Positions 1 through 6,451 of a stretch of DNA of 11,146 bases are shown piece by piece. The stretch covers positions 1 through 11,146 of the forward strand of contig CALBOC010000053.1 in NCBI GenBank assembly GCA_937896705.1, written 5' to 3'. A program made the position numbers and the translations under genes. The notes beneath the pieces were generated by a model. The model had not been told where the DNA came from. It saw only the letters and a program-made list of their open reading frames with translations, and made no database searches. This DNA comes from an uncultured Micrococcaceae bacterium. GTDB taxonomy: Bacteria; Actinomycetota; Actinomycetes; Actinomycetales; Micrococcaceae. The number at the start of each line of letters is the position of its first letter. Position 1 is the first letter of the stretch.

Positions 1-39
1 CGGAACAGAAGGTCAGGGGTTCGAATCCCTTAGGGCGCG
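1..39 (+). tRNA. tRNA-Arg (anticodon NCG), 3' part, truncated at window edge
   Basis: The visible part runs from anticodon position 35 to the discriminator base. C1-G2 are anticodon bases 35-36, followed by the 3' half of the anticodon stem, a five-base variable loop (10-14), the T arm with loop TTCGAAT at 20-26, the acceptor 3' strand 32-38 (AGGGCGC) and discriminator G39. Anticodon NCG reads CGN codons, so this is arginine; ACG is the usual bacterial species with this body sequence, but base 34 lies outside the window. No CCA is encoded (CTCA follows). A terminator follows at 72-111. If the anticodon is ACG, this tRNA is the substrate of TadA, encoded at 4958-5449. Confidence 0.88.
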
Positions 40-71
40 CTCACAGATTTCGCATACACATGCGGATCCTG

Positions 72-111
72 AACCCTTGAGATCTATTGCAGATGGATCT
101 CAAGGGTTTTT
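72..111 (+). terminator. Rho-independent terminator of tRNA-Arg
   Basis: A perfect 13-bp stem, AACCCTTGAGATC (72-84) with GATCTCAAGGGTT (96-108), closes an 11-nt loop and runs into TTTTT (107-111). On the minus strand no U-run follows the stem, so it should act only on plus-strand transcripts. Confidence 0.9.
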
Positions 112-205
112 CGTTTCCCAAAAGGCTTTCTGCATCGTAGGTCCCGCCGCTGGGCAGCTCTACGTTGCTGATCCTGACGGTAAGGTAGAGACCCGGGAGG
201 CGCAT

Positions 206-361
206 ATGTATTGGCAACGAATTGTGTTAGCTGTGGCTATCATCGCCCTGTCGGTAACGATGTTTGTCCCGCTGCCCCTCTGGGCAGCAGTCGCCCTGAT
301 CATTATCGCCTTGGTAGCAGCCATCGTTGTGGTGGTGGGGCTGCTGCGGGAAAACGGTTAG
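206..361 (+). CDS. Small two-helix membrane protein, 51 aa, function unknown
   Basis: I do not recognise a family. The ATG at 206 follows GGGAGG (195-200) by five bases, which favours this start over the longer open frame beginning at 77; that frame starts inside the tRNA terminator. The protein has a short polar N-terminus (MYWQR), a hydrophobic helix at about residues 6-20, a short turn around VPLPLW (21-26), a second long helix at about 27-47 rich in A, I and V, and a charged tail (REN). This is a helical hairpin in the cytoplasmic membrane, as in many actinobacterial hypothetical proteins. Its TAG stop (359-361) overlaps the TAA of the convergent phosphatase gene (358-360), so the two transcripts must be antisense to each other at their 3' ends. 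No promoter is obvious in 112-194; read-through from the tRNA is limited by the terminator. Confidence 0.65.
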   Translation: MYWQRIVLAVAIIALSVTMFVPLPLWAAVALIIIALVAAIVVVVGLLRENG

Positions 362-882
362 CGCGGCACCACAAAATGCGTCATGGTGGCATCTCGGCCA
401 TCCAAGCTGGCCCATTCACCGGGTATATCAAACACCATCATGCCCAGGGTCGGATATCGTTCGGCCATGTCGAGCACTGCGGCTTCATTCGACTCGGTAG
501 ATGCTAACCGCATGCCGAGTTCTTGCACCCACGGCATGTGACCGACGAGCATGAGGGTTCGAACTTGTTCTTCGACTTCATTGATGACCGATAAGACGCG
601 GGGTACCGGTGCCAGGTAGAGGCGCGAGTCGAGGTACGGGGTCGGGGCTTTTTCGCCCAGTTCGTTCAGGACCCAGGCGGTGGTTTGACGGGTACGGACC
701 GCATCCGACGTGATGATGAGATCGGGATAAAAGCCGTGCTCGACTAACCATCGTCCAGCCGCAGGAGCTTCCCTATTCCCACGTTGGGCGAGCGGCCGCT
801 CGTGGTCTGGCACCGGTGGATAGGCCGCCTTGCCGTGTCGCAGCACGATGAGTCGTTTGTGATCGGTGGCGTCAGTCAGCAT
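358..882 (-). CDS. SixA-like histidine phosphatase family protein
   Basis: Histidine phosphatase superfamily, SixA-like branch. With the start used here (174 aa) the catalytic RHG is at residues 15-17 with His16 as phospho-acceptor. The conserved Arg63 lies in the TSDAVRTRQT segment, and the second catalytic histidine is in VGH at 113-115. SixA of E. coli removes phosphate from phosphohistidine of the ArcB HPt domain or the PTS protein NPr; the substrate here is unknown. It is the last gene of the 3205-to-358 minus-strand operon. The start is uncertain. ATG at 882 overlaps the upstream GNAT stop by 11 nt and suggests coupled translation. ATG at 906 or GTG at 909 is also in frame, but none of the three has a well-placed ribosome site. 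The stop codon overlaps that of the convergent small membrane protein. Confidence 0.88.
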   Translation of the reverse strand: MLTDATDHKRLIVLRHGKAAYPPVPDHERPLAQRGNREAPAAGRWLVEHGFYPDLIITSDAVRTRQTTAWVLNELGEKAPTPYLDSRLYLAPVPRVLSVINEVEEQVRTLMLVGHMPWVQELGMRLASTESNEAAVLDMAERYPTLGMMVFDIPGEWASLDGRDATMTHFVVPR

Positions 883-1201
883 GAAAGTGTTGGGCCCCTG
901 GTTCATCACGATGGGTTAGATAGGCTCCGTTATCGTATTCGCGTATCCACTGCTCGATGTACGGGCAAATGGGGACGATACGGAAGCCCTCTGCTATCGA
1001 CGTTTCGAGGGAGTGTTTTGTCAGCTCGCCCGCCAGTCCTGCTCCTCGGTGTTTCGGCTCGACAAAGATTCTGGGAAAGACCCGCTGCTTCGTGCCGTCT
1101 GGAGTTTCGACATCACGGTAGTGGTTGCGGGCAATGACCTCACCAGCGTCATCGCGGACGCCAAAGGACTCAGCGTCACGAAACCAGTGCGGCGCAGTCA
1201 T
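872..1201 (-). CDS. GNAT-like N-acetyltransferase, small (NATD1/Acetyltransf_CG type), second copy
   Basis: A 109-aa protein of the compact GCN5-related family that includes human NATD1. The acetyl-CoA pyrophosphate-binding loop reads HRGAGLA (51-57), and the family ICPY signature is at 78-81. The acceptor substrate of this family is generally unknown. ATG at 1199-1201 is preceded by AGGAGG with seven bases of spacing, so the upstream in-frame extension to 1267 is rejected. It starts one base after the stop of the paralogous gene 1203-1553. The two share DGTKQR, HRG-x-GLA and ICPY at matching positions, which indicates a tandem duplication with marked divergence. The stop overlaps the likely start of the SixA-like gene. 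Confidence 0.87.
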   Translation of the reverse strand: MTAPHWFRDAESFGVRDDAGEVIARNHYRDVETPDGTKQRVFPRIFVEPKHRGAGLAGELTKHSLETSIAEGFRIVPICPYIEQWIREYDNGAYLTHRDEPGAQHFHAD

Positions 1202-1202
1202 A

Positions 1203-1553
1203 TTAATCCTCCTTCGGAAAATGCTCAGGACGTGGGGTATCTCGGGCTTGTTGGTAACGCGGGTCATCTTGTTTATCCAACCAGGATTTCACATACGGAC
1301 AGATCGCCACAATACGATACCCCTCGTCAAGAGCGTTATCGATGGTGTATTTTACGACCTTGCCGGCCAGTCCCTGTCCGCGGTGGGCCTCTTCCGTGAC
1401 GGTCGAAATAAACGCCCGTTGTTTGGTGCCGTCCGCTGAGAGATGGTCGGTGTGATATTCGCGAGCGGCTACGGTTCCGGTGTCATCTACGATCATGCCG
1501 GTGTAGCCGTCTTCTTGAATGAATTGCGGACTGTCGATACTCGGGGTGGTCAT
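1203..1553 (-). CDS. GNAT-like N-acetyltransferase, small (NATD1/Acetyltransf_CG type), first copy
   Basis: A 116-aa single-domain acetyltransferase. DGTKQR is at 41-46, the acetyl-CoA loop HRGQGLA at 57-63, and ICPY at 84-87 followed by a short helix. The C-terminal tail is charged and proline-containing, as in the neighbouring paralogue. ATG at 1551-1553 has AGGAG seven bases upstream. It starts nine bases after the stop of the pirin gene, so all of these are probably read from one mRNA. Known members of this family transfer acetyl groups or are uncharacterised; I do not assign a substrate. Having two diverged copies in one operon suggests either two substrates or a heterodimer, but nothing in the sequence decides that. 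Confidence 0.87.
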   Translation of the reverse strand: MTTPSIDSPQFIQEDGYTGMIVDDTGTVAAREYHTDHLSADGTKQRAFISTVTEEAHRGQGLAGKVVKYTIDNALDEGYRIVAICPYVKSWLDKQDDPRYQQARDTPRPEHFPKED

Positions 1554-1562
1554 GATCTGCTC

Positions 1563-2705
1563 CTACTTCTTCCGACGTGCCACCGTCGGTGGGTTTTGGC
1601 GCGGCTTCATTGCCACGTTGGGTAGCTCGGGGGCGGGCAGTGGTGCGGGTTGACCGGGGGGAAAATGGCCGTACTGCGGGAAGACGGTGCCATCCGGGTA
1701 TGTTGTGTCCACTAAGTCGTCCAGCAGTGGCCCTGCGATCGGCTCATTGAGGGTCTGGTCGTGCAGGGGTGAGTGTTCGCCGGCGGGCTCGAAACCCATT
1801 TCGGCTTGATATCGCTGTCGCCACAGCGCGATTTCATCATGCGACCGGCCCACAAAGTTCCACCACATGACGATGTCTTCCTCAAGTGGTTCGCCACCGA
1901 TCAGCATGACGCGGATCGGCGTGTCTCCGGAACTAATCTGCAGTGTGGTCACCCCGGTGCCAAGATAGCCCAGGTGATTTTGTTCGATGACCGCGCCGTT
2001 GAAGTTCGCGGTGCATTCGACTGCTAACAGCCCGTGTTCGTGTTCGGCCGGTACCTCTACTTCAAGTGTCGTATTGGCGTCCAACGAGATTTCAGCGGCT
2101 GACAGTGGACTATAGGTCTCCACGGGCGAGGTTGAACCCAGCAAGGACCCGATCGCGACTTTGGCGCTCCAGCCCGGACCGTGGATCGTCTCGGGGCGGT
2201 GTTGATCCAGATGCGGTTCGACGAAGCGGTATTTCTCTGGGAACGCGTACCACAGTTGCACCCCGTGTAACACAGTCGTATCGGCCGTGGAATGTTCCGA
2301 GTGGGTGATGCCGTAGCCGGCACTCATGAGGTTGACTTCCCCGGGGCGGACTACCGCCCAGTTGCCTGCGGAGTCAATGTGATCCACCCGGCCGGTGAAC
2401 AGCCACGAGACGGTGGCCAGTCCGGTGTGCGGGTGACGGGCGACCTGCATGCCGCCGGACTCGGTGACATCGTCTGGTCCGAAATAATCCAGGAAACACC
2501 AGGCGCCAATCAGCGACCGGGCACGTTGCGGCAGGGTGCGTTGTACTGACATGGCGCGCGGCCCACCCAGCGGGACTGCTCGAGGTTCAAGGACCTCCAC
2601 GATGTAATCGGTGCCGTGCTTTTCGGTAAAACCGGGAGCCAGTCCGTTGTGGTTCTCCGGGGAGTTGTAATCGATCAGTGCTGGGTTGGGATCAAGGTTC
2701 GTCAC
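1563..2705 (-). CDS. Pirin family cupin protein
   Basis: A 380-aa pirin with two cupin halves. In the N-terminal cupin the four metal ligands of human pirin are all present: His91 and His93 in RHPHTGLATVSW, and His135 and Glu137 in GYGITHSEH. The C-terminal cupin (about 200-320) carries no such motif, as is usual in the family. The C-terminus beyond about 325 is a longer proline-rich tail ending in basic residues (ARRKK). Pirins are Fe(II) cupins; some bacterial members oxidise quercetin and others bind partner proteins. The start is GTG at 2703-2705, preceded by GGAGG with eight bases of spacing. That site lies inside the last codons of the upstream AhpD-like gene, whose TAA is only two bases away, so translation is probably coupled. 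The open frame extends to 2807, but that extension lies inside the upstream gene. Confidence 0.93.
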   Translation of the reverse strand: MTNLDPNPALIDYNSPENHNGLAPGFTEKHGTDYIVEVLEPRAVPLGGPRAMSVQRTLPQRARSLIGAWCFLDYFGPDDVTESGGMQVARHPHTGLATVSWLFTGRVDHIDSAGNWAVVRPGEVNLMSAGYGITHSEHSTADTTVLHGVQLWYAFPEKYRFVEPHLDQHRPETIHGPGWSAKVAIGSLLGSTSPVETYSPLSAAEISLDANTTLEVEVPAEHEHGLLAVECTANFNGAVIEQNHLGYLGTGVTTLQISSGDTPIRVMLIGGEPLEEDIVMWWNFVGRSHDEIALWRQRYQAEMGFEPAGEHSPLHDQTLNEPIAGPLLDDLVDTTYPDGTVFPQYGHFPPGQPAPLPAPELPNVAMKPRQNPPTVARRKK

Positions 2706-2707
2706 GG

Positions 2708-3205
2708 TTATTCCTCCAGTGCAGGACGTGAGTCGGCGTTGGGGCGGACGGGATGGTGCGACATGATCGAGATGCGGTTGGTCAGGTTCATCGTCATTGC
2801 TATCCACTGTACGGCCGCATACTGGGCGTCGTCGAGGGCGTTGGAGGCCAGCAGCTGCGCGGCGATGACACTGTCAATGTCGCGGATCCGGGTGGTGGCT
2901 TCAGCCAGCTGTAAGGCGGCGCGCTCCTGGTGGGTGTAGAGGTTCTCGGCCTCCCACCAGGCCGAAAGCGCTCCGAGACGTTGTGCTGATAATCCGGCTT
3001 TAACGGCAAGACGGGTGTGCAAGTCTAAACAGAATGCACACCCGTTGAGTTGTGAAACTCGCAGGTTGACGAGCTCGATGAGCTGTTCGGTCAGCCCGGC
3101 GGCACGTGCGTCTTCCCCTACCGCTTTGGATAATCGAGTCACGGCCTTCCAGGCGTCCGGATTCGATTTATCGAGATAGAAATGTAGGGGGTCGCGACTT
3201 GCCAT
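2708..3205 (-). CDS. Carboxymuconolactone decarboxylase / AhpD-like family protein
   Basis: A 165-aa all-helical protein with the AhpD signature: NGCAFCLDLH gives Cys56, Cys59 and His63, the residues that form the redox or proton-relay site in AhpD-type alkylhydroperoxidases. The preceding helix (about 38-53, LTEQLIELVNLRVSQL) matches the family and places a conserved Glu at 44. Single-domain proteins of this length usually form trimers or hexamers. ATG at 3203-3205 is preceded by AGGAG with eight bases of spacing; the TTG at 3221-3223 is less likely. It is the first gene of the operon that continues with pirin, two acetyltransferases and a SixA-like phosphatase. The CxxC site makes a peroxidase or thiol-redox role likely; the electron donor is unknown. 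Confidence 0.9.
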   Translation of the reverse strand: MASRDPLHFYLDKSNPDAWKAVTRLSKAVGEDARAAGLTEQLIELVNLRVSQLNGCAFCLDLHTRLAVKAGLSAQRLGALSAWWEAENLYTHQERAALQLAEATTRIRDIDSVIAAQLLASNALDDAQYAAVQWIAMTMNLTNRISIMSHHPVRPNADSRPALEE

Positions 3206-3291
3206 GCGGAGGGCTCCTTCCAAAAACCTATCCCAAGTCTAGCTTGGTCGGCCTTGAGAAGGCAGCCGTTTATCCGCGGGCTGCGAAGGTG
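3206..3291 (-). promoter_or_regulatory. Gap holding the start of the AhpD-pirin operon; weak hairpin
   Basis: This gap separates the stop of the winged-helix regulator (3292) from the ATG at 3205. A 6-bp hairpin, GCAGCC (3262-3267) with GGCTGC (3279-3284), lies just after the regulator gene but lacks a U-run, so it is a poor terminator. TAGACT on the minus strand (3237-3242) could be a -10 box but has no convincing -35. The operon promoter may be here, or the operon may be read through from the regulator gene. Confidence 0.3.
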
Positions 3292-4056
3292 TTAGATGGA
3301 GTATTCGGGCGCGGCCCAGACGACGACTTCTGGGTGTTCATAGAACCGGTAGCCTTGGCCACGAACGGTCCGAACGGTGCCCGAGAGGCGGCCGAGCTTG
3401 GCGCGCAGGCGCCGAATGTGGACGTCGATGGTGCGCTCGTTGGGCACTTCTTCGGTCTCGTCCCACAGGGTTTCCAGCAGTTCCTCGCGGTTGACGGTGC
3501 GTCCGCCGTTTTCCACCAGGTAATTGAGGAGTTCAAATTCTTTATACGTCAGGTTCAATGGTTCGCCGTCCAGTAGTACTTCACGACGTGCCAAATCGAT
3601 CAAGACGCCCGGCTGGCGGGTCGAGACCGGAGTCGGTGCAGATGCCAGTTCAGGCGAGATGGCCTGTTGGATGGTGGGATCCGCGGTGACCTGGCGGACA
3701 ACGTCGAGGTCGTCTCCGGACGCGTTGGCTGGCGCCATGGCCACAGCAGCGTAGGAATCGGCACCCGGCACTAACGTTTCCACGTAGTGGCGAAGTTCGT
3801 TGGCCAGGCGAGTCAGAGAAGTGCCGGCGGCCAGGGCAGCCTGTTCGTCCATGCCCACGTAGAGCACAAAGCCGCGGGCTTCAGTTTCCATATGGACCGG
3901 CTGGGTCACACCGTTATCAATGGGGGTCGGCTGGTCTGAAGGAACAGCTTTGAGCCTCTTCTGATCCGCCTCCCGATACGCTTGCACTCGTTCGGCTCGA
4001 CGTTGTGCGTTACGAACTGAGATGTGGACGTAACCTTGCTGGGGCGCGCTTGTCAT
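3292..4056 (-). CDS. Winged-helix (OmpR/PhoB-type) transcriptional regulator without receiver domain
   Basis: A 254-aa protein. Residues about 149-240 form a clear OmpR/PhoB-type DNA-binding domain: a beta-strand start (GVLIDLARREVLLDG), the KEFELLNYL helix at 172-180, the recognition helix NERTIDVHIRRLRAKLG (206-222) and the wing VRTVRGQGYRF (228-238). The N-terminal 148 residues are not a receiver. They contain a basic, Arg-rich helix (15-36), then a strand-helix segment (62-96) with RGFVLYVGMD, and no acidic phospho-acceptor pocket. It therefore acts as an orphan regulator, controlled by a ligand, a partner or its own amount. ATG at 4054-4056 has AGGA eight bases upstream. The 230-bp upstream gap carries GTAAC motifs spaced 11 bp apart, the geometry used by this DNA-binding fold, so autoregulation is plausible. 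Confidence 0.88.
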   Translation of the reverse strand: MTSAPQQGYVHISVRNAQRRAERVQAYREADQKRLKAVPSDQPTPIDNGVTQPVHMETEARGFVLYVGMDEQAALAAGTSLTRLANELRHYVETLVPGADSYAAVAMAPANASGDDLDVVRQVTADPTIQQAISPELASAPTPVSTRQPGVLIDLARREVLLDGEPLNLTYKEFELLNYLVENGGRTVNREELLETLWDETEEVPNERTIDVHIRRLRAKLGRLSGTVRTVRGQGYRFYEHPEVVVWAAPEYSI

Positions 4057-4150
4057 AGAGTTATTCCTTCAACAAACTAAACGGCGGTGACCACCGATGA
4101 CGCTCGAGCCTAACCTGACTCAAGCCGGTATCTGATATCCCAACATTGGC

Positions 4151-4168
4151 GCGTAACCATTGCGTAAC
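4151..4168. promoter_or_regulatory. Direct repeat GCGTAAC, 11-bp period: candidate OmpR-family box
   Basis: GCGTAAC occurs at 4151-4157 and again at 4162-4168. This gives GTAAC-N6-GTAAC with an 11-bp period, the spacing bound by head-to-tail OmpR/PhoB/GlnR-type dimers. It lies about 95-112 bp upstream of the winged-helix regulator start. It resembles the actinobacterial GlnR consensus (GTNAC-N6-GAAAC) and PhoP-type boxes, so which regulator binds is open. Confidence 0.4.
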
Positions 4169-4225
4169 GCAAACTAGGGACCCACGTTTATCTCACTATG
4201 TGGACTTTCAACCCCTATTTGTGAT

Positions 4226-4241
4226 GAAACTCACTCGTAAC
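4226..4241. promoter_or_regulatory. Second OmpR/GlnR-like box GAAAC-N6-GTAAC
   Basis: GAAAC at 4226-4230 and GTAAC at 4237-4241 are separated by six bases (period 11), the same geometry as the box at 4151-4168 about 74 bp away. It lies between the upp stop and the regulator start. Two such boxes in a 230-bp gap strengthen the case for a real operator, but short motifs like these can also occur by chance. Confidence 0.35.
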
Positions 4242-4286
4242 ATTCGAATTCTTGGCTGTAAAGAACTTCATACAGCTGTATAGGGA

Positions 4287-4922
4287 TTAGTCCGCAACCC
4301 CGTAGAGGCGGTCCCCCGCATCGCCCAGCCCAGGCACGATGTAGGCGTTGTCATCGAGTCGCTCGTCGATGGCAGCGACATAGAGATTCATATCAATATC
4401 GGCCAGATTCTCTTGTAAATACTGGATTCCTTCGGGCGCGGCCAGCAGACAAATCGCAGAGACCTGCCGAGCATTGCGCTCATATAAGAAGCGACATGCT
4501 TCGGCCAGCGTCCCGCCGGTAGCCAGCATTGGATCCAATAAGAATACGTGCCGTCCGCTCAAGTCTTTGGGCAGTCGCTCGGCGTAAGTAACAATGTTCA
4601 ACGTTTCTTCATCCCGGATCATTCCGAGGAACCCGACCTCGGCCGTCGGAGCCATGCGCACCATGCCATCGAGCATGCCCAGCCCGGCGCGCAGAATCGG
4701 CACCACTAAGGGCCGGGGATCGGCGATTTCTTTGCCGGTCGTCGTGGTAACCGGGGTTTCGATATCAACGTCGACGACCGCAAGGTCACGGGTGGCCTCG
4801 TAAGCCAACAACATGACCAGCTCTTCAGTCACCTGGCGGAAAATCATGGACGGGGTGTGGCGTTTCCGCAGAACAGTTAGCTTGTGGGCGAGGAGCGGAT
4901 GGTCAACGTGATGAACATGCAT
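4287..4922 (-). CDS. upp: Uracil phosphoribosyltransferase
   Basis: A 211-aa protein of the usual length for UPRTase, which makes UMP and pyrophosphate from uracil and PRPP in pyrimidine salvage. The PRPP-binding loop is LLDPMLATGGT (128-138). The C-terminal uracil-binding segment YIVPGLGDAGDRLYG (194-208) is intact, and PILRAGLGM (75-83) is the conserved flexible-loop region. ATG at 4920-4922 begins MHVHHVDHPL. There is no Shine-Dalgarno sequence upstream, and a -10-like box (CAGGCT, 4934-4939 on the minus strand) would place transcription start about five bases before the ATG, so the mRNA is nearly leaderless. The gene diverges from tadA across a 35-bp gap. A 12-bp palindrome (ATACAGCTGTAT, 4270-4281) follows its stop; no good terminator is visible. 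Confidence 0.97.
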   Translation of the reverse strand: MHVHHVDHPLLAHKLTVLRKRHTPSMIFRQVTEELVMLLAYEATRDLAVVDVDIETPVTTTTGKEIADPRPLVVPILRAGLGMLDGMVRMAPTAEVGFLGMIRDEETLNIVTYAERLPKDLSGRHVFLLDPMLATGGTLAEACRFLYERNARQVSAICLLAAPEGIQYLQENLADIDMNLYVAAIDERLDDNAYIVPGLGDAGDRLYGVAD

Positions 4923-5449
<527 letters not shown>

Positions 5450-5451
5450 TT

Positions 5452-5481
5452 TTGAGGTTTCGCCGGTCTATCGGGTATAGT
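5452..5481 (+). promoter_or_regulatory. Promoter of tRNA-Ser
   Basis: The -35 box TTGAGG (5452-5457) and -10 box TATAGT (5476-5481) are separated by 18 bp. The expected start at about 5488 lies some 13 bp before the mature tRNA 5' end. The -35 box begins two bases after the tadA stop codon. Confidence 0.75.
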
Positions 5482-5500
5482 TGAGCGGGTGTAAACACAC

Positions 5501-5591
5501 GGTAGCGTGTCCGAGCGGCCGAAGGTGAAGCACTCGAAATGCTTTGTACGGCAACCCCGTACCGAGGGTTCAAATCCCTCCGCTACCGCCA
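5501..5591 (+). tRNA. tRNA-Ser, anticodon CGA
   Basis: The acceptor stem pairs GGTAGCG (5501-5507) with CGCTACC (5581-5587), with discriminator G5588 and an encoded CCA (5589-5591). The anticodon stem AAGCA/TGCTT closes a loop with CGA at 5535-5537, reading UCG. The long variable arm pairing GTACGG with CCGTAC is typical of class II serine tRNAs, and the T loop is TTCAAAT. In contrast to the tRNA-Arg at the left edge, CCA is encoded. Confidence 0.97.
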
Positions 5592-5597
5592 CGTTGG

Positions 5598-5643
5598 AAA
5601 CTCCTACTTCGCTGATCGAACCGCGAGGTAGGAGTTTTCTTTT
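5598..5643 (+). terminator. Rho-independent terminator of tRNA-Ser
   Basis: A stem of about 15 bp runs from AAACTCCTAC (5598-5607) to GTAGGAGTTT (5628-5637) and continues inward through TCGC/GCGA with one G-T wobble, closing a loop at 5613-5622. TTTTCTTTTC follows. It lies six bases after the CCA end. Confidence 0.88.
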
Positions 5644-5656
5644 CCCAAGGTCAAGC

Positions 5657-5744
5657 CGGCACGTCATCAAGGTGCCGAACAGTAGGTTGTGATCGCGACG
5701 GTCAATCCCCGATCAGGTTTAGGGGCCTACTGACAGGCACCCCT
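5657..5744. other. Two hairpins in the gap between tRNA-Ser and the metallophosphoesterase gene
   Basis: CGGCAC (5657-5662) pairs with GTGCCG (5672-5677). A second, bulged stem joins 5721-5728 to 5735-5744 (AGGGGCCT with AGG, two bulged bases, CCCCT). Both lie downstream of the minus-strand metallophosphoesterase gene, but neither is followed by a U-run. They may shape the mRNA 3' end or be chance; no ORF or other feature is seen here. Confidence 0.3.
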
Positions 5745-5772
5745 GACGGCGAGGACGTCCATGCTGCGCGTC

Positions 5773-6354
5773 TTATGCGCGTTCTAGCTCAGCCACCACT
5801 TCGTGTAATTTTGCTGGTCGGCCCCAGGCATCCCAGGAGACGCACACCTGATGTGCTCGGGTCGGGTCTGTAGGTGAGGTTTGGTGAGTGTGCCCGTGAA
5901 TGAGTGGCTGCCCGTAGTCCCGGAGCCGCCACTGGTTGAACCGTTCTTCGACGGTGTGGTCTCCCTGGTAGGGAAAGTGGGAAAGCAGGATGTCTCGCCG
6001 GTTGTGGCGGATCTTGGCAAAGGGTTGTACTGAATCAAACACGTGCAAGTATTTTGGTTGCTCTTTCTGGGCGTTGCGGTGCAGCGGATGGCAAGTGTCG
6101 TGGTTGCCTGGCACGAGGTGCATGGCTACCCCAGTCTGCACTTGGACAGAGTGCAGCAATGAAAGCGCGTAATCCCGGTGGGATCCCCGACCCATCACAT
6201 CGCCCAGGACCCACAGCGTTGACTGTCCCGGCAGTGTCTCGATCAAGGTTTGGACAACCCAGTCATCGTGGTCGTCCACGGTAGTGAATCCGCGATGTTG
6301 AGCAACCAGTTCGTGCCCGAGGTGTAGGTCGGCGGTGAAGTAGATTCGACTCAT
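5773..6354 (-). CDS. Metallophosphoesterase (calcineurin-like), possible phosphoesterase
   Basis: A 193-aa calcineurin-like phosphoesterase with a complete dinuclear metal site: D9-x-H11 in TADLHLGH, GD at 51-52, GNHD at 83-86, His126 in SHFP, and GHTH at 154-157. The short length and the early TADLHLGH motif resemble small bacterial phosphoesterases whose substrates are mostly undefined; I do not assign one. ATG at 6352-6354 has GGAGGT six bases upstream, which fixes the start. It stands alone: tRNA-Ser ends on the left (plus strand), and on the right is an untranslated region with a divergently transcribed small RNA candidate. Its promoter should lie in about 6370-6440, where a 12-bp palindrome (6389-6400) is found, but no clear -35/-10 pair faces left. 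Confidence 0.92.
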   Translation of the reverse strand: MSRIYFTADLHLGHELVAQHRGFTTVDDHDDWVVQTLIETLPGQSTLWVLGDVMGRGSHRDYALSLLHSVQVQTGVAMHLVPGNHDTCHPLHRNAQKEQPKYLHVFDSVQPFAKIRHNRRDILLSHFPYQGDHTVEERFNQWRLRDYGQPLIHGHTHQTSPTDPTRAHQVCVSWDAWGRPAKLHEVVAELERA

Positions 6355-6388
6355 GCTGCACCTCCATCCGAAGCTGAGGAACGGACTG

Positions 6389-6400
6389 ATTTCATGAAAT
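6389..6400. promoter_or_regulatory. 12-bp palindrome between metallophosphoesterase gene and small RNA promoter
   Basis: ATTTCATGAAAT is a perfect palindrome. It is 35 bp upstream of the metallophosphoesterase ATG and 17 bp before the -35 box of the divergent small RNA candidate, so it is placed as a shared operator might be. No regulator is assigned. Confidence 0.3.
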
Positions 6401-6417
6401 AATCATGCGCATTTTCG

Positions 6418-6446
6418 TAGACAAACCCTACCCCAAGGCGTAAAAT
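6418..6446 (+). promoter_or_regulatory. Near-consensus promoter of the small RNA candidate
   Basis: The -35 box TAGACA (6418-6423, 5 of 6 to TTGACA) and -10 box TAAAAT (6441-6446, 5 of 6 to TATAAT) are separated by exactly 17 bp. It is the best sigma-70-type promoter in the window. The predicted start is about 6452-6454. No reading frame follows. Confidence 0.75.
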
Positions 6447-6451
6447 TAGAG

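Noticed and set aside
2616..2939. Plus-strand open frame opposite the pirin/AhpD-like junction
   Set aside because: Antisense to two well-supported genes with family motifs; no homology signal of its own.
3262..3284. Terminator for the winged-helix regulator gene
   Set aside because: The 6-bp hairpin has an 11-nt loop and no U-run, so it is listed only as a weak hairpin within the gap.
4101..4118. DtxR/IdeR-like iron box (AGCCTAACCTGA)
   Set aside because: Only the right half matches the 19-bp consensus; the left half matches at one position, so it is probably chance.
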